NCBI GenBank assembly: GCA_944325495.1
Contig: CALVAD010000003.1
Span: forward strand, 62,001-126,000
From: an uncultured Bacteroidales bacterium
GTDB taxonomy: Bacteria; Bacteroidota; Bacteroidia; Bacteroidales; UBA932
Reading direction: 5' to 3'
DNA length: 64,000 bases
In this document: positions 32,542 to 40,936 of the stretch, piece by piece
Layout: every line of letters begins with the position of its first letter
How positions within the stretch are numbered: position 1 is the stretch's first letter
Notes under the pieces: generated by a model
Database searches by the model: none
What the model saw: only the letters and a program-made list of their open reading frames with translations
What the model was told of the DNA's origin: nothing
Made by a program: the position numbers and the translations under genes

Positions 32542-33957
32542 ATGAAAAAAGGTATTTTAATTGTATTGGTTTCCGTCCTTCTCAGCGGACTTACGGCTTT
32601 CGCCATAGTCAGGACCGCCGGGCCGGCGGAAAGCGGCGCGCAGGTGGTGTACAGCCCCGACGGACAGATGGTCAGGACTGTCAATCTGTCAATGTCGGAT
32701 TATCCCGACTTCACCTATGCGGCGGAGAATGCGGTTGAGGCGGTGGTGTATGTGCAGGTTACCTCGAAGACCCAGCAGCAATACTATATCGACCCCTTCT
32801 TCCGCTTCTTCTTCGGCGATGAAGGCCAGCCCCGCGAGAACATCCGCAGGGGCAGCGGCTCCGGAGTCATAATCCGTCCGGACGGCTACATCGTGACCAA
32901 CAACCATGTAGTGGCGAACGCCACCGAGGTCAAGGTCACCCTGAACAACAACAAGACCTACGACGCCACCGTAGTGGGGACCGACCCCGCCACGGACGTG
33001 GCCCTGATCAAGATAGAGGAGAAGAATCTCCCGGTGCTGCAGTTTGCCGATTCCGACAAGCTGAGGCTCGGTGAATGGGTGCTCGCCATCGGTTCTCCTC
33101 TCGGAGAGCAGCTGCGTTCCACCATCACTGCCGGCATAGTCAGCGCCAAGGGGCGCTCGATGCCCAGCGACGACGGTGAATTCAGGATAGAGTCGTTCAT
33201 CCAGACCGATGCGGCCGTGAATCCCGGCAATTCCGGCGGTGCGCTCGTGAACAAGACGGGTGAGCTTGTCGGCATCAACACGGCGATAGTCTCAACGACC
33301 GGCTCCTACACGGGCTATTCCTTCGCGGTTCCTTCCAATATCGTGAAGAAGGTGGTTTCGGACCTCATAGACTTCGGTTCCGTGAAGCGCGCCACGCTCG
33401 GCGTCACCATGAGCAGAATAGACGAGAAGACAGCCAGGGATCTCAAGCTCGACTCTCTCGACGGCGTGCTCATCCATGAGGTTCTTCCGGGCAGCGCTGC
33501 GCAGAAGGCCGGAGTCAAGGAGGGAGACATCCTCACGGCGATAGATTCCACGCTTATCAAGACTCCTGCCGGGCTGCAGGAGAAGGTCAACGGCTTCCAT
33601 CCCGGCGACAAGGCCGTTCTCAAGGTGCTGCGCGACGGCAAGGAGCATGAACTGAAAGTGACCTTCCAGGAGGGTGCCGACCAGATAGGCAGCATCGAGG
33701 AGGACGGGACGGTGATGTTCTACGGAGCCAAGCTGGCGCCGGCCGAAAGAGGCGTGAAGATCGTGGACGCCGGCGACGGAAGGCTTGCGGAGGCGGGCGG
33801 AATCGACGGATTCATCATCCTCTATGTCAACGACCAGAAGGTCAGCAAGCCCGAGGACGTGATAGAGATCGCCAAGAAGAGCAGGCGCTCGATCTTCATC
33901 GAGGGCGTGACGTCCACCGGCCGTCCGGGATACTTCGGCTTCGGAAAGGATGACTGA
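32542..33957 (+). CDS. degP: DegP/HtrA periplasmic serine protease
   Basis: 471 aa. An N-terminal membrane or signal segment (residues 3-23) directs it to the periplasm. The catalytic triad is seen in TNNHVVANATEV (His), DPATDVALIKI (Asp) and NPGNSGGALVN (Ser). Two PDZ domains follow; the first has the block RATLGVTMSRID ... GVLIHEVLPGSAAQKAGVKEGD and the second, shorter one starts around residue 395. It degrades or refolds misfolded envelope proteins. A strong terminator follows, so the gene is a separate unit from rpoD. Confidence 0.95.
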   Translation: MKKGILIVLVSVLLSGLTAFAIVRTAGPAESGAQVVYSPDGQMVRTVNLSMSDYPDFTYAAENAVEAVVYVQVTSKTQQQYYIDPFFRFFFGDEGQPRENIRRGSGSGVIIRPDGYIVTNNHVVANATEVKVTLNNNKTYDATVVGTDPATDVALIKIEEKNLPVLQFADSDKLRLGEWVLAIGSPLGEQLRSTITAGIVSAKGRSMPSDDGEFRIESFIQTDAAVNPGNSGGALVNKTGELVGINTAIVSTTGSYTGYSFAVPSNIVKKVVSDLIDFGSVKRATLGVTMSRIDEKTARDLKLDSLDGVLIHEVLPGSAAQKAGVKEGDILTAIDSTLIKTPAGLQEKVNGFHPGDKAVLKVLRDGKEHELKVTFQEGADQIGSIEEDGTVMFYGAKLAPAERGVKIVDAGDGRLAEAGGIDGFIILYVNDQKVSKPEDVIEIAKKSRRSIFIEGVTSTGRPGYFGFGKDD

Positions 33958-34003
33958 AACTGACGACAGTCTCTCATACGGCAGTTTTCTGATATTTGGT
34001 TTT

Positions 34004-34034
34004 CCGGCGGGGCTTCGGCTCCGCCGGTTTTTTT
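34004..34034 (+). terminator. Rho-independent terminator of degP
   Basis: Stem CCGGCGGGGC and GCTCCGCCGG (one G-T pair) with the stable TTCG loop, followed by seven T. Confidence 0.9.
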
Positions 34035-34047
34035 GATGCTTCGGCCG

Positions 34048-34165
34048 TTTCGTCATGCGGGCGGGCTGCGCTGAAAGGCTTGCCGTCCGCGGCAGTGAGC
34101 GGACGATGCGCAGCATCGATGAAGCGTAGCGGAACCTTTCAGCGCAGCCCGCCCGCATGACGAAA
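34048..34165 (+). repeat. Class A hairpin element, copy A2
   Basis: Perfect 31-bp arms (34048-34078 and 34135-34165) around the shortest core, 56 nt. The core begins CTTGCC, and its small stem GTCCGC/GCGGAC around GGCAGTGA is perfectly paired with a base-pair change relative to A3. The inner stem CGATGC/GCATCG has a 3-nt loop. The core ends GATGAAGCGTAGCGGAA. It lies right after the degP terminator and about 80 bp before rpoD. Confidence 0.85.
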
Positions 34166-34245
34166 GTTTCAGGGAAAATTGAAACTTTTTAAAAAGTCGG
34201 CCGTATATATACACGAAAAGTTTCCAGAAATCACGAGACTCGAAC

Positions 34246-35106
34246 ATGAGACAACTTAAGATCACCAAGTCGATCACCAACCGCGAAAGCGCCTCCCTCG
34301 ACAAATACCTTCAGGAAATAGGCCGCGAAGAGTTGGTTTCCCCCGAAGAAGAAGTAGAACTTGCCCAGCGCATACGAAAGGGTGACCAGGAGGCCCTCGA
34401 AAAACTGACGAGAGCCAACCTGCGCTTCGTCGTCTCAGTGGCGAAGCAGTACCAGAACCAGGGACTCAGCCTTCCCGACCTCATCAACGAAGGCAACCTG
34501 GGCCTCATCAAGGCGGCCGAGAAATTCGACGAGACCAGAGGTTTCAAGTTCATTTCATACGCCGTATGGTGGATACGCCAGTCGATACTCCAGGCCCTCG
34601 CGGAGCAGAGCCGCATCGTCAGGCTCCCGCTCAACCAGGTCGGTTCGCTCAACAAGATAAACAAGGCCCTCGGAAAGTTCGAGCAGGAGAACGAGCGCCA
34701 GCCGTCCACCGAGGAGCTCGCCGAGATGATAGACATCCCCAAGGACAAGATAGCCGACACCCTGAGGGTTTCCGGCCGCCACGTGAGCGTGGACGCACCC
34801 TTCGTGGAGGGCGAGGACAACAGTCTGCTCGACGTGCTGCCCAATGAGGACTCTCCGAGCGCCGACAGGGGACTGACCAACGAATCCCTGAGCACCGAGA
34901 TTGAAAGGGCTCTCCAGATACTCACTCCGCGCGAGCGCGAGATCATCAAGTCCTTCTTCGGGATAGGCTGCCAGGAGATGACGCTCGAGGAGATAGGCGA
35001 GCGTCTCGACCTCACGCGCGAGAGAGTGCGCCAGATAAAGGAGAAGGCGATCCGCAAGCTCAAGAAGCCCGCCGCAAGCAAACTGCTCAAGACATACCTC
35101 GGCTGA
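34246..35106 (+). CDS. rpoD: Primary RNA polymerase sigma factor RpoD/SigA
   Basis: 286 aa, the short housekeeping sigma typical of Bacteroidetes without a long region 1.1. Region 1.2 is [20 protein letters not shown]. Region 2 has [39 protein letters not shown], region 3 follows, and region 4 has [29 protein letters not shown]. This factor recognises the TAnnTTTG boxes listed elsewhere. No exact -7 box of that type is visible before its own start. The class A element A2 ends 80 bp upstream. The stop overlaps the argS start by one base. Confidence 0.97.
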   Translation: MRQLKITKSITNRESASLDKYLQEIGREELVSPEEEVELAQRIRKGDQEALEKLTRANLRFVVSVAKQYQNQGLSLPDLINEGNLGLIKAAEKFDETRGFKFISYAVWWIRQSILQALAEQSRIVRLPLNQVGSLNKINKALGKFEQENERQPSTEELAEMIDIPKDKIADTLRVSGRHVSVDAPFVEGEDNSLLDVLPNEDSPSADRGLTNESLSTEIERALQILTPREREIIKSFFGIGCQEMTLEEIGERLDLTRERVRQIKEKAIRKLKKPAASKLLKTYLG

Positions 35107-36836
35107 TGACTGCGGAACAGCTCATAGCTGCGAAGGCCTCAGAGGCCGTCAAGGCAATCTACGGCGCCGACATCGATGCCGCGGCGCTTCAGGTGCAGCC
35201 TACGCGCAAGGAATTCGAAGGGGACTATACGCTGGTCGTGTTCCCGCTGCTGAAGATTTCCCGCCAGGCTCCGGACGTCACCGGCAACGCAATAGGCGGG
35301 TGGCTGCTTGAGAACTGCGCGGAGATAGCGGCGTTCAATTCGGTGAAAGGTTTCCTGAACCTTTCGCTCTCCGGCGTCTACTGGCAGGAGCAGCTGGCCG
35401 CTGTCTCCTCCGATCCGGAATTCGGCCGCCTGCCGTCTACCGGCCGCAGGATCATGGTCGAATTCTCTTCTCCCAACACCAACAAGCCGCTGCATCTCGG
35501 ACATGTGCGCAACAACCTGCTCGGAGCTTCGGTTTCCGACCTGCTCAAGGCGGCCGGAAACGAGGTGATCAAGGTGACTCTCGTCAACGACAGGGGCGTG
35601 CATATCTGCAAGTCCATGTACGCCTGGCAGCAGAGATTCGACGGGGCGACCCCCGAGAGCACCGGCAAGAAGGGCGACCATCTCGTCGGGGACTGCTATG
35701 TGGAGTATGCCAGGATGGAGAAGGAGGATCCTTCGGTCATCGACAAGGTCCACGAGATGCTCGTGAAGTGGGAGGAGGGCGATCCTGAAGTCCGCGCCCT
35801 CTGGGAGAAGATGAACTCATGGGTGTTCGACGGCTTCGACAAGACCTACAAGGCCCTCGGCATCACTTTCGACAAGACCTATTACGAGCATGACACCTAC
35901 CTGCTCGGCAAGGAGCTCGTGCAGCGCGGCCTCGACATGGGCGTGTTCCAGCGGGACCCCGACGGTTCGGTATGGTGCGACCTCACCGCCGACGGCCTCG
36001 ACCGCAAGCTGCTGCTGCGCTCCGACGGCACTTCCGTCTATATCACCCAGGATCTCGGGACCGCGGAGAAGCGTTTCGAGGAATATCACCTCGATTCCCA
36101 CATCTATGTCGTCGGCGACGAGCAGAACTATCACTTCCAGGTGCTCAAGCTGATTCTGAAGAAGCTCGGTTTCGACTGGGCGGACCAGATATACCATCTT
36201 TCATACGGTATGGTGGAGCTCCCGGAAGGCAAGATGAAGTCCAGGGAAGGGACCGTGGTGGACGCCGACGACCTTATCGAGAAGATGTACGAGGAGGCGA
36301 AGGCGACTTCCGACGAGAGCGGCAAGCTGGCCGAGCTGCCCGAGGAGGAGAAGGACAGGCTCTATCATGTCATAGGGCTCGGGGCGCTCAAGTATTTCAT
36401 CCTCAAGGTCGATCCCAGGAAGAAGATGCTCTTCAACCCCAAGGAGTCCATCGACTTCAACGGCAATACGGGGCCTTTCATCCAGTACACCCACGCGAGG
36501 ATCATGTCCATCCTGCGCAAGGCGGACGAGCGCGGCATAAGCGCGGTGCTGGACAAGGACGCCGTCCTCAGCCCCAAGGAGGTGCGGCTGGTCAAGCTGG
36601 TTTCGGCATATCCGCAGAAGGTGGCCGAAGCGGCCGAAGCCCTTTCCCCGGCCCTGATTGCGAATTACTGCTATGAGCTCTCCAAGGAGTTCAACCAGTA
36701 CTACCACGACACGGTCATTCTGCGCGAAGCGGACAGGAAGCTGCTCGAGATGCGTCTCGTGCTCATTTCCACCCTGGCTTCCGTTCTGCGCAGAGCGATG
36801 AACATACTCGGAATTGAACTGCCTGACAGAATGTGA
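35106..36836 (+). CDS. argS: Arginyl-tRNA synthetase
   Basis: 576 aa class I synthetase. The HIGH motif is in NTNKPLHLGHVRNNLLG, the KMSKS-like site reads GKMKSREGTVV, and the N-terminal additional domain and C-terminal DALR anticodon domain (YELSKEFNQYYHD ... LRRAMNILGIELPDRM) are present. It charges tRNA-Arg. It is coupled to rpoD by an ATGA-type one-base overlap (TGATG), an unusual operon pairing of sigma factor and synthetase, and overlaps the start of ygiQ by 23 bp. Confidence 0.97.
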   Translation: MTAEQLIAAKASEAVKAIYGADIDAAALQVQPTRKEFEGDYTLVVFPLLKISRQAPDVTGNAIGGWLLENCAEIAAFNSVKGFLNLSLSGVYWQEQLAAVSSDPEFGRLPSTGRRIMVEFSSPNTNKPLHLGHVRNNLLGASVSDLLKAAGNEVIKVTLVNDRGVHICKSMYAWQQRFDGATPESTGKKGDHLVGDCYVEYARMEKEDPSVIDKVHEMLVKWEEGDPEVRALWEKMNSWVFDGFDKTYKALGITFDKTYYEHDTYLLGKELVQRGLDMGVFQRDPDGSVWCDLTADGLDRKLLLRSDGTSVYITQDLGTAEKRFEEYHLDSHIYVVGDEQNYHFQVLKLILKKLGFDWADQIYHLSYGMVELPEGKMKSREGTVVDADDLIEKMYEEAKATSDESGKLAELPEEEKDRLYHVIGLGALKYFILKVDPRKKMLFNPKESIDFNGNTGPFIQYTHARIMSILRKADERGISAVLDKDAVLSPKEVRLVKLVSAYPQKVAEAAEALSPALIANYCYELSKEFNQYYHDTVILREADRKLLEMRLVLISTLASVLRRAMNILGIELPDRM

Positions 36837-38541
36837 CATACCTACTTCCGTCAAGGAGGTCGGGAAACTCGGATGGGACTACATAGACGTCATCATGTTC
36901 ACCGGTGACGCCTTTGTGGACCATCCGAGTTTCGGCACTGCGTGCATCGCCCGCTGGCTCCAGAAACACGGCTACCGGGTGGCGGTGGTGCCTCAGCCGA
37001 ACTGGCGGGACGATCTTCGCGATTTCCGCAAGCTCGGAGCCCCGAGGCTGTATTTCGCGGTGAACGCCGGCGCCATGGATTCCATGGTGAACCATTATAC
37101 CGCGGCTAAGCGGCTGCGCCACGACGATGCATATACGCCCGAAGGACGCGCCGGACAGCGGCCGGACAGGGCCGTGACGGTTTACACACGGATACTGAAG
37201 CGGCTGTGGCCCGACATCCCCGTGGTAATCGGGGGAGTCGAGGCTTCGCTGCGCCGTCTATCCCACTACGACTACTGGGACGACCGCATATATCCTTCGG
37301 TGCTGGTCGACAGCGGGGCTGACTGGCTGTGCTACGGCATGGGGGAGAGGCCAATGCTGGAACTTACCAGGGCCATCGAGAGCGGACGCAACCTCAGGCA
37401 GATCGAACGCATCCCGCAGCTGGCCTTCCTGCGCAAGGGCAGATGCCGGGTGGAGAATCCCCTGATGCTGCATTCCTACGAACTCTGCTGCAGCGACGGA
37501 AGGGCTTTCGCCGAGAATTTCCACGAGATAGAGACGCATGCCAACATGCTTCACCCGCAGACGATGGTCGAACCCGTGGGCGACGGCTATGTTCAGGTGA
37601 ATCCTCCGTATCCGCCAGCGACGACGGAGGAGATGGATTCTTTCTGGGACCTTCCGTTCACGAAACGTCCGCATCCGCGCTACAAGGACAAGAGGATACC
37701 TGCGTATGACATGATACGCGATTCGATAATAACCCACCGCGGCTGTTTCGGAGGCTGTAATTTCTGCACTATCGCCGCACATCAGGGCAAGTTCATACAG
37801 TCGCGTTCCGAAGAGTCGATACTCGAGGAGGTGCGCGCCCTTGCGGCGATGCCCGAGTTCCGCGGCAACATATCCGATCTCGGGGCCCCTACGGCGAATA
37901 TGTACGGCCTGCACGGCAGGGACCTGTCGCGCTGCGCGTCATGCAGGCGCAAGTCCTGCCTCTATCCCTCGCGCTGCCCCAACATGGAGACCAGCCACGA
38001 AAGGCTGCTGCAGCTCTACAGAAAGGTGGATGCGGTCAAGGGGGTGCGGCATTCCTACATAGGGAGCGGCATACGCTATGACCTTTTCCTGGACGAACGC
38101 GGTTTCATCGACGGCAGCGGCAGGAAATACCTGAAGGAGCTCATGCTCCATCATACTTCCGGAAGGCTCAAGGTCGCTCCGGAACATACCGAAGACAAGG
38201 TCCTCGCCTGCATGGCCAAGCCCTCGTTCCGGCTTTTCGAGCGGTTGAGAAAGGAGTTCGACGGCATCAACAGGGAGAGCGGCACGCATACCGAGCTCGT
38301 GCCGTACTTCATCTCCTCACATCCTGGCTGCACGATGCAGGACATGCTCAGGCTGCGCTCGAATCCATGTCTTCACGGTATCTGGATGGACCAGGTGCAG
38401 GACTTCATGCCCACACCGATGACCACATCCTCCGTGATGTTCTGCACTGGGCTCGATCCCCGCACCATGAAGCCCGTCTTTGTGGAGCGCGACCCCGACA
38501 GAAAAAAAGCGCAGAAGGCGGTTTTTTTTCAAAAAAAATAA
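36814..38541 (+). CDS. ygiQ: YgiQ-family radical SAM protein
   Basis: 575 aa if started at TTG 36814. The conserved N-terminus (IPTSVKEVGKLGWDYIDVIM followed by FTGDAFVDHPSFG) has to be included, and no ATG lies before it; the first in-frame ATG (36895) would cut it. TTG 36814, inside argS, or a nearby CTG is therefore the likely start. The radical-SAM cysteines are in HRGCFGGCNFCTIAAHQGKF (CxxxCxxC). A further cysteine cluster lies in RCASCRRKSCLYPSRCPN, typical of YgiQ. The reaction is unknown. Confidence 0.88.
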   Translation: MNCLTECDIPTSVKEVGKLGWDYIDVIMFTGDAFVDHPSFGTACIARWLQKHGYRVAVVPQPNWRDDLRDFRKLGAPRLYFAVNAGAMDSMVNHYTAAKRLRHDDAYTPEGRAGQRPDRAVTVYTRILKRLWPDIPVVIGGVEASLRRLSHYDYWDDRIYPSVLVDSGADWLCYGMGERPMLELTRAIESGRNLRQIERIPQLAFLRKGRCRVENPLMLHSYELCCSDGRAFAENFHEIETHANMLHPQTMVEPVGDGYVQVNPPYPPATTEEMDSFWDLPFTKRPHPRYKDKRIPAYDMIRDSIITHRGCFGGCNFCTIAAHQGKFIQSRSEESILEEVRALAAMPEFRGNISDLGAPTANMYGLHGRDLSRCASCRRKSCLYPSRCPNMETSHERLLQLYRKVDAVKGVRHSYIGSGIRYDLFLDERGFIDGSGRKYLKELMLHHTSGRLKVAPEHTEDKVLACMAKPSFRLFERLRKEFDGINRESGTHTELVPYFISSHPGCTMQDMLRLRSNPCLHGIWMDQVQDFMPTPMTTSSVMFCTGLDPRTMKPVFVERDPDRKKAQKAVFFQKK

Positions 38542-38575
38542 TACTATTATTGCAGTCGCAAATTCAAGAGATATT

Positions 38576-38950
38576 ATGGCAGCCGATAACAAGAAGCGTC
38601 ACATTGTAAGCTATGAGAACATGTCCCGGGAACTTGCCGAGGCATTCGCGGAGAAATATCCCAAAGGATTCAACGACTATCTTCCCGACATCGTCAAATA
38701 CACCAAGCCGGACGGGACGCCGTTCTATGCGGTCATGATAGAAGTCCCCGATGCCATCTACCTTGTGAAGATAAAGGTCAAGATAGATGATGCGGACGAC
38801 ATCGAGCGCTGGCTCGAGGGCGAGGAGGACGCCGAGAACGAGCAGGTTGCAGGCGCGACCGCGGTCGGCGGCGAGGAAGGCGGACCTCTGCCCGACGACA
38901 ATATCTCCCAGTACGGGGCGGACGACGAAGCTCAGGACGCAAGTGAGTAA
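38576..38950 (+). CDS. Small acidic conserved protein
   Basis: 124 aa from ATG 38576. The N-terminal 80 residues are well ordered (KKRHIVSYENMSRELAEAF, KYPKGFNDYLPDIVKYTK, PFYAVMIEVPDAIYLVKIKV), followed by an acidic tail (DDADDIERWLEGEEDAENE ... DDEAQDASE). Similar short proteins occur widely in Bacteroidetes without known function. The tail is overlapped by the GTG start of the ClC channel gene, so both are probably translated together. Confidence 0.75.
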   Translation: MAADNKKRHIVSYENMSRELAEAFAEKYPKGFNDYLPDIVKYTKPDGTPFYAVMIEVPDAIYLVKIKVKIDDADDIERWLEGEEDAENEQVAGATAVGGEEGGPLPDDNISQYGADDEAQDASE

Positions 38951-40691
38951 TCCTTTCTGGAAATTGTCTGAACATAGCAGGCTTCTGCTGCTCAGTTTCA
39001 TAGTCGGCGTACTCTCCGGGTGCGCCGCTGTCATTCTTGACGGGGCCATAGAACTGATAAGCCGTCTGCTCATGGGAGGAAGCATTCTCGAGGACAGGGG
39101 AGGCTGGCGTTTTCTGGTGCTGCCGGGAGTCGGAATGCTGATATCTCTCTTCATGCTGAAATATGTCGTCAGGGACAATATAGGCCACGGTGTGACCAAG
39201 GTTCTTCTTGCCGTGTCCAGGAACGAATCCAAGATACGGCCGCACAACATGTGGTCATCGGTGCTCACTTCATCGTTCACCATAGGCTTCGGAGGTTCCG
39301 TGGGAGCCGAAGCTCCGATAGTGTACACGGGGGCCGCGATAGGCTCGAACATAGGCCGGGTCTGCGGGCTCTCCTATCGCAGCATAACCATACTTCTGGG
39401 CTGCGGCGCCGCCGGAGCTGTCGCCGGCATCTTCAAGGCTCCGCTCGCGGGCGTGCTCTTCACGATGGAGATACTGCTTTTCAATGTCTCCATGAACTCG
39501 ATGCTCCCGCTGCTGATCTCGACGATTTCCGCGACCGTGGTGTCGTATGTGTTCCGCGGGGCGACGCCGGTGTTCGCCTGCGCCCTGACGCCTTTCTCGC
39601 TGGGGAACATTCCGTATTATGTGGTCCTCGGGGTCGCTGCGGGCGTGTTTTCGCTTTATTTCACCAACGGCACGCTCTGGCTGGAGGACAGGCTGGGGCA
39701 CATACGGAACGTCTACCTGCGCTGGTTCCTGTGCGCTTTCGGGCTGGGGGTCCTGATATTCCTGTTCCCTCCTCTCTATGGACAGGGATATGATTCCCTG
39801 AACGCGCTGCTGGCGGGGCAGGACATCGCGGTGGAGGGCAGTTCGGTGCTCGGGTTCATGATGCGTTCCTCGTGGGGTGTGCCTCTGTTCTTCCTGCTAG
39901 TGCTCTTCTTCAAGATAGTGGCGATGACTCTGACCAATTCCGGGGGCGGTGTCGGAGGGACATTCGGTCCGACTCTGTTCGCCGGGGCGATTCTGGGTTT
40001 CGTGGTGAGCCGCTGTCTGAATCTCGCCGGCGCCGATGTCCCGGAGCAGAACTTCGTGCTCGTGGGCATGGCCGCCCTGATGGCTTCGGTCATGCAGTCT
40101 CCGATGACAGCCATCTTCCTTATCGCCGAGATCTCCGGAGGCTATGAGCTGCTGATTCCGCTCATACTCACGGCTACCGTGTCTTTCGGCACTGTGCGCA
40201 TATTCGAGCGATATTCCATCTATACCAAGCGCATAGCGCAGAGCGGCGATCTTCTGACGCACGACAGCGACCAGGCGGTCCTCACGCTGCTGGATACCAA
40301 CAGCCTGATACGTGACAAATATCCCAAGGTCCAGATAGACGCGACTCTCAGGGAGGTGGTGGACATCGTTTCGGAAACCGATGCGGCGGTGCTTGCGGTC
40401 ATCGATTCGCAGGGGCGTTTCCAGGGCATGGTGGATCTCGCCGCCGCGCGCAAGTATCTTTTCGATTCTGACAGATACGACTCGGTCCATGTCTACAATC
40501 TCATGGAGACTCCGCCGGAGTATATCTATTATGGGGAGAAGATGGGGTCGGTGATGAACAAGTTCGACAAGACCGGCGCCTGGCGTCTGCCGGTGATCGA
40601 CGAGAACCGCAGGTATCTCGGTTTCATCTCCAAATCGCGTCTGCTGACCGCCTATCGAGCGGAGCTCAAGGAGATTTCCCTCGACGATTAG
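38943..40691 (+). CDS. ClC-family chloride channel or Cl-/H+ antiporter with CBS domains
   Basis: 582 aa from GTG 38943; the open frame upstream of this is an out-of-frame reading of the small acidic gene. About ten membrane helices carry the ClC selectivity motifs: GGSVGAEAPIVYTGAAIGS (in the place of GK/REGP, with Ala-Glu-Ala-Pro keeping the gating glutamate) and GGGVGGTFGPTLFAGAI (GxFxP). Two CBS domains follow from about residue 440 (PKVQIDATLREVVDIV ... LPVIDENRRYLGFI), which usually bind adenine nucleotides and regulate transport. Confidence 0.92.
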   Translation: MSNPFWKLSEHSRLLLLSFIVGVLSGCAAVILDGAIELISRLLMGGSILEDRGGWRFLVLPGVGMLISLFMLKYVVRDNIGHGVTKVLLAVSRNESKIRPHNMWSSVLTSSFTIGFGGSVGAEAPIVYTGAAIGSNIGRVCGLSYRSITILLGCGAAGAVAGIFKAPLAGVLFTMEILLFNVSMNSMLPLLISTISATVVSYVFRGATPVFACALTPFSLGNIPYYVVLGVAAGVFSLYFTNGTLWLEDRLGHIRNVYLRWFLCAFGLGVLIFLFPPLYGQGYDSLNALLAGQDIAVEGSSVLGFMMRSSWGVPLFFLLVLFFKIVAMTLTNSGGGVGGTFGPTLFAGAILGFVVSRCLNLAGADVPEQNFVLVGMAALMASVMQSPMTAIFLIAEISGGYELLIPLILTATVSFGTVRIFERYSIYTKRIAQSGDLLTHDSDQAVLTLLDTNSLIRDKYPKVQIDATLREVVDIVSETDAAVLAVIDSQGRFQGMVDLAAARKYLFDSDRYDSVHVYNLMETPPEYIYYGEKMGSVMNKFDKTGAWRLPVIDENRRYLGFISKSRLLTAYRAELKEISLDD

Positions 40692-40720
40692 CCGCTCTGT
40701 ACGCGTCAAGATGCCGTAAT

Positions 40721-40851
40721 GAATGCGGAGCCGGCAGCCTCCGGGGAGGTTCCGCTACGCTCCATCAATGCTCTCTCCGCTTCGCTACGGAGCATTGCCC
40801 GCTCACTGCCGCGGGCGGCAAGCCTCCCCGGAGGCTGCCGGCTCCGCATTC
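40721..40851 (-). repeat. Class A hairpin element, copy A3
   Basis: Perfect 29-bp arms (40721-40749 and 40823-40851) around a 73-nt core in reverse orientation. Read on the minus strand the core has the perfect small stem GCCCGC/GCGGGC around GGCAGTGA, the inner stem CAATGCTC/GAGCATTG, and the end GATGGAGCGTAGCGGAA. It sits between convergent ClC and GH106-like genes. Confidence 0.87.
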
Positions 40852-40878
40852 GGCCGGAATGCCATTCTAAACAGCTTC

Positions 40879-40918
40879 AAAAAAGCAAAAGCAGACACCG
40901 GCGGGCATCTGCTTTTGC
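40879..40918 (-). terminator. Rho-independent terminator of the GH106-like gene
   Basis: On the minus strand GCAAAAGCAGA and TCTGCTTTTGC form an 11-bp stem with a 12-nt loop, followed by six T. Confidence 0.85.
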
Positions 40919-40936
40919 AATAGGATATATGTCGGA

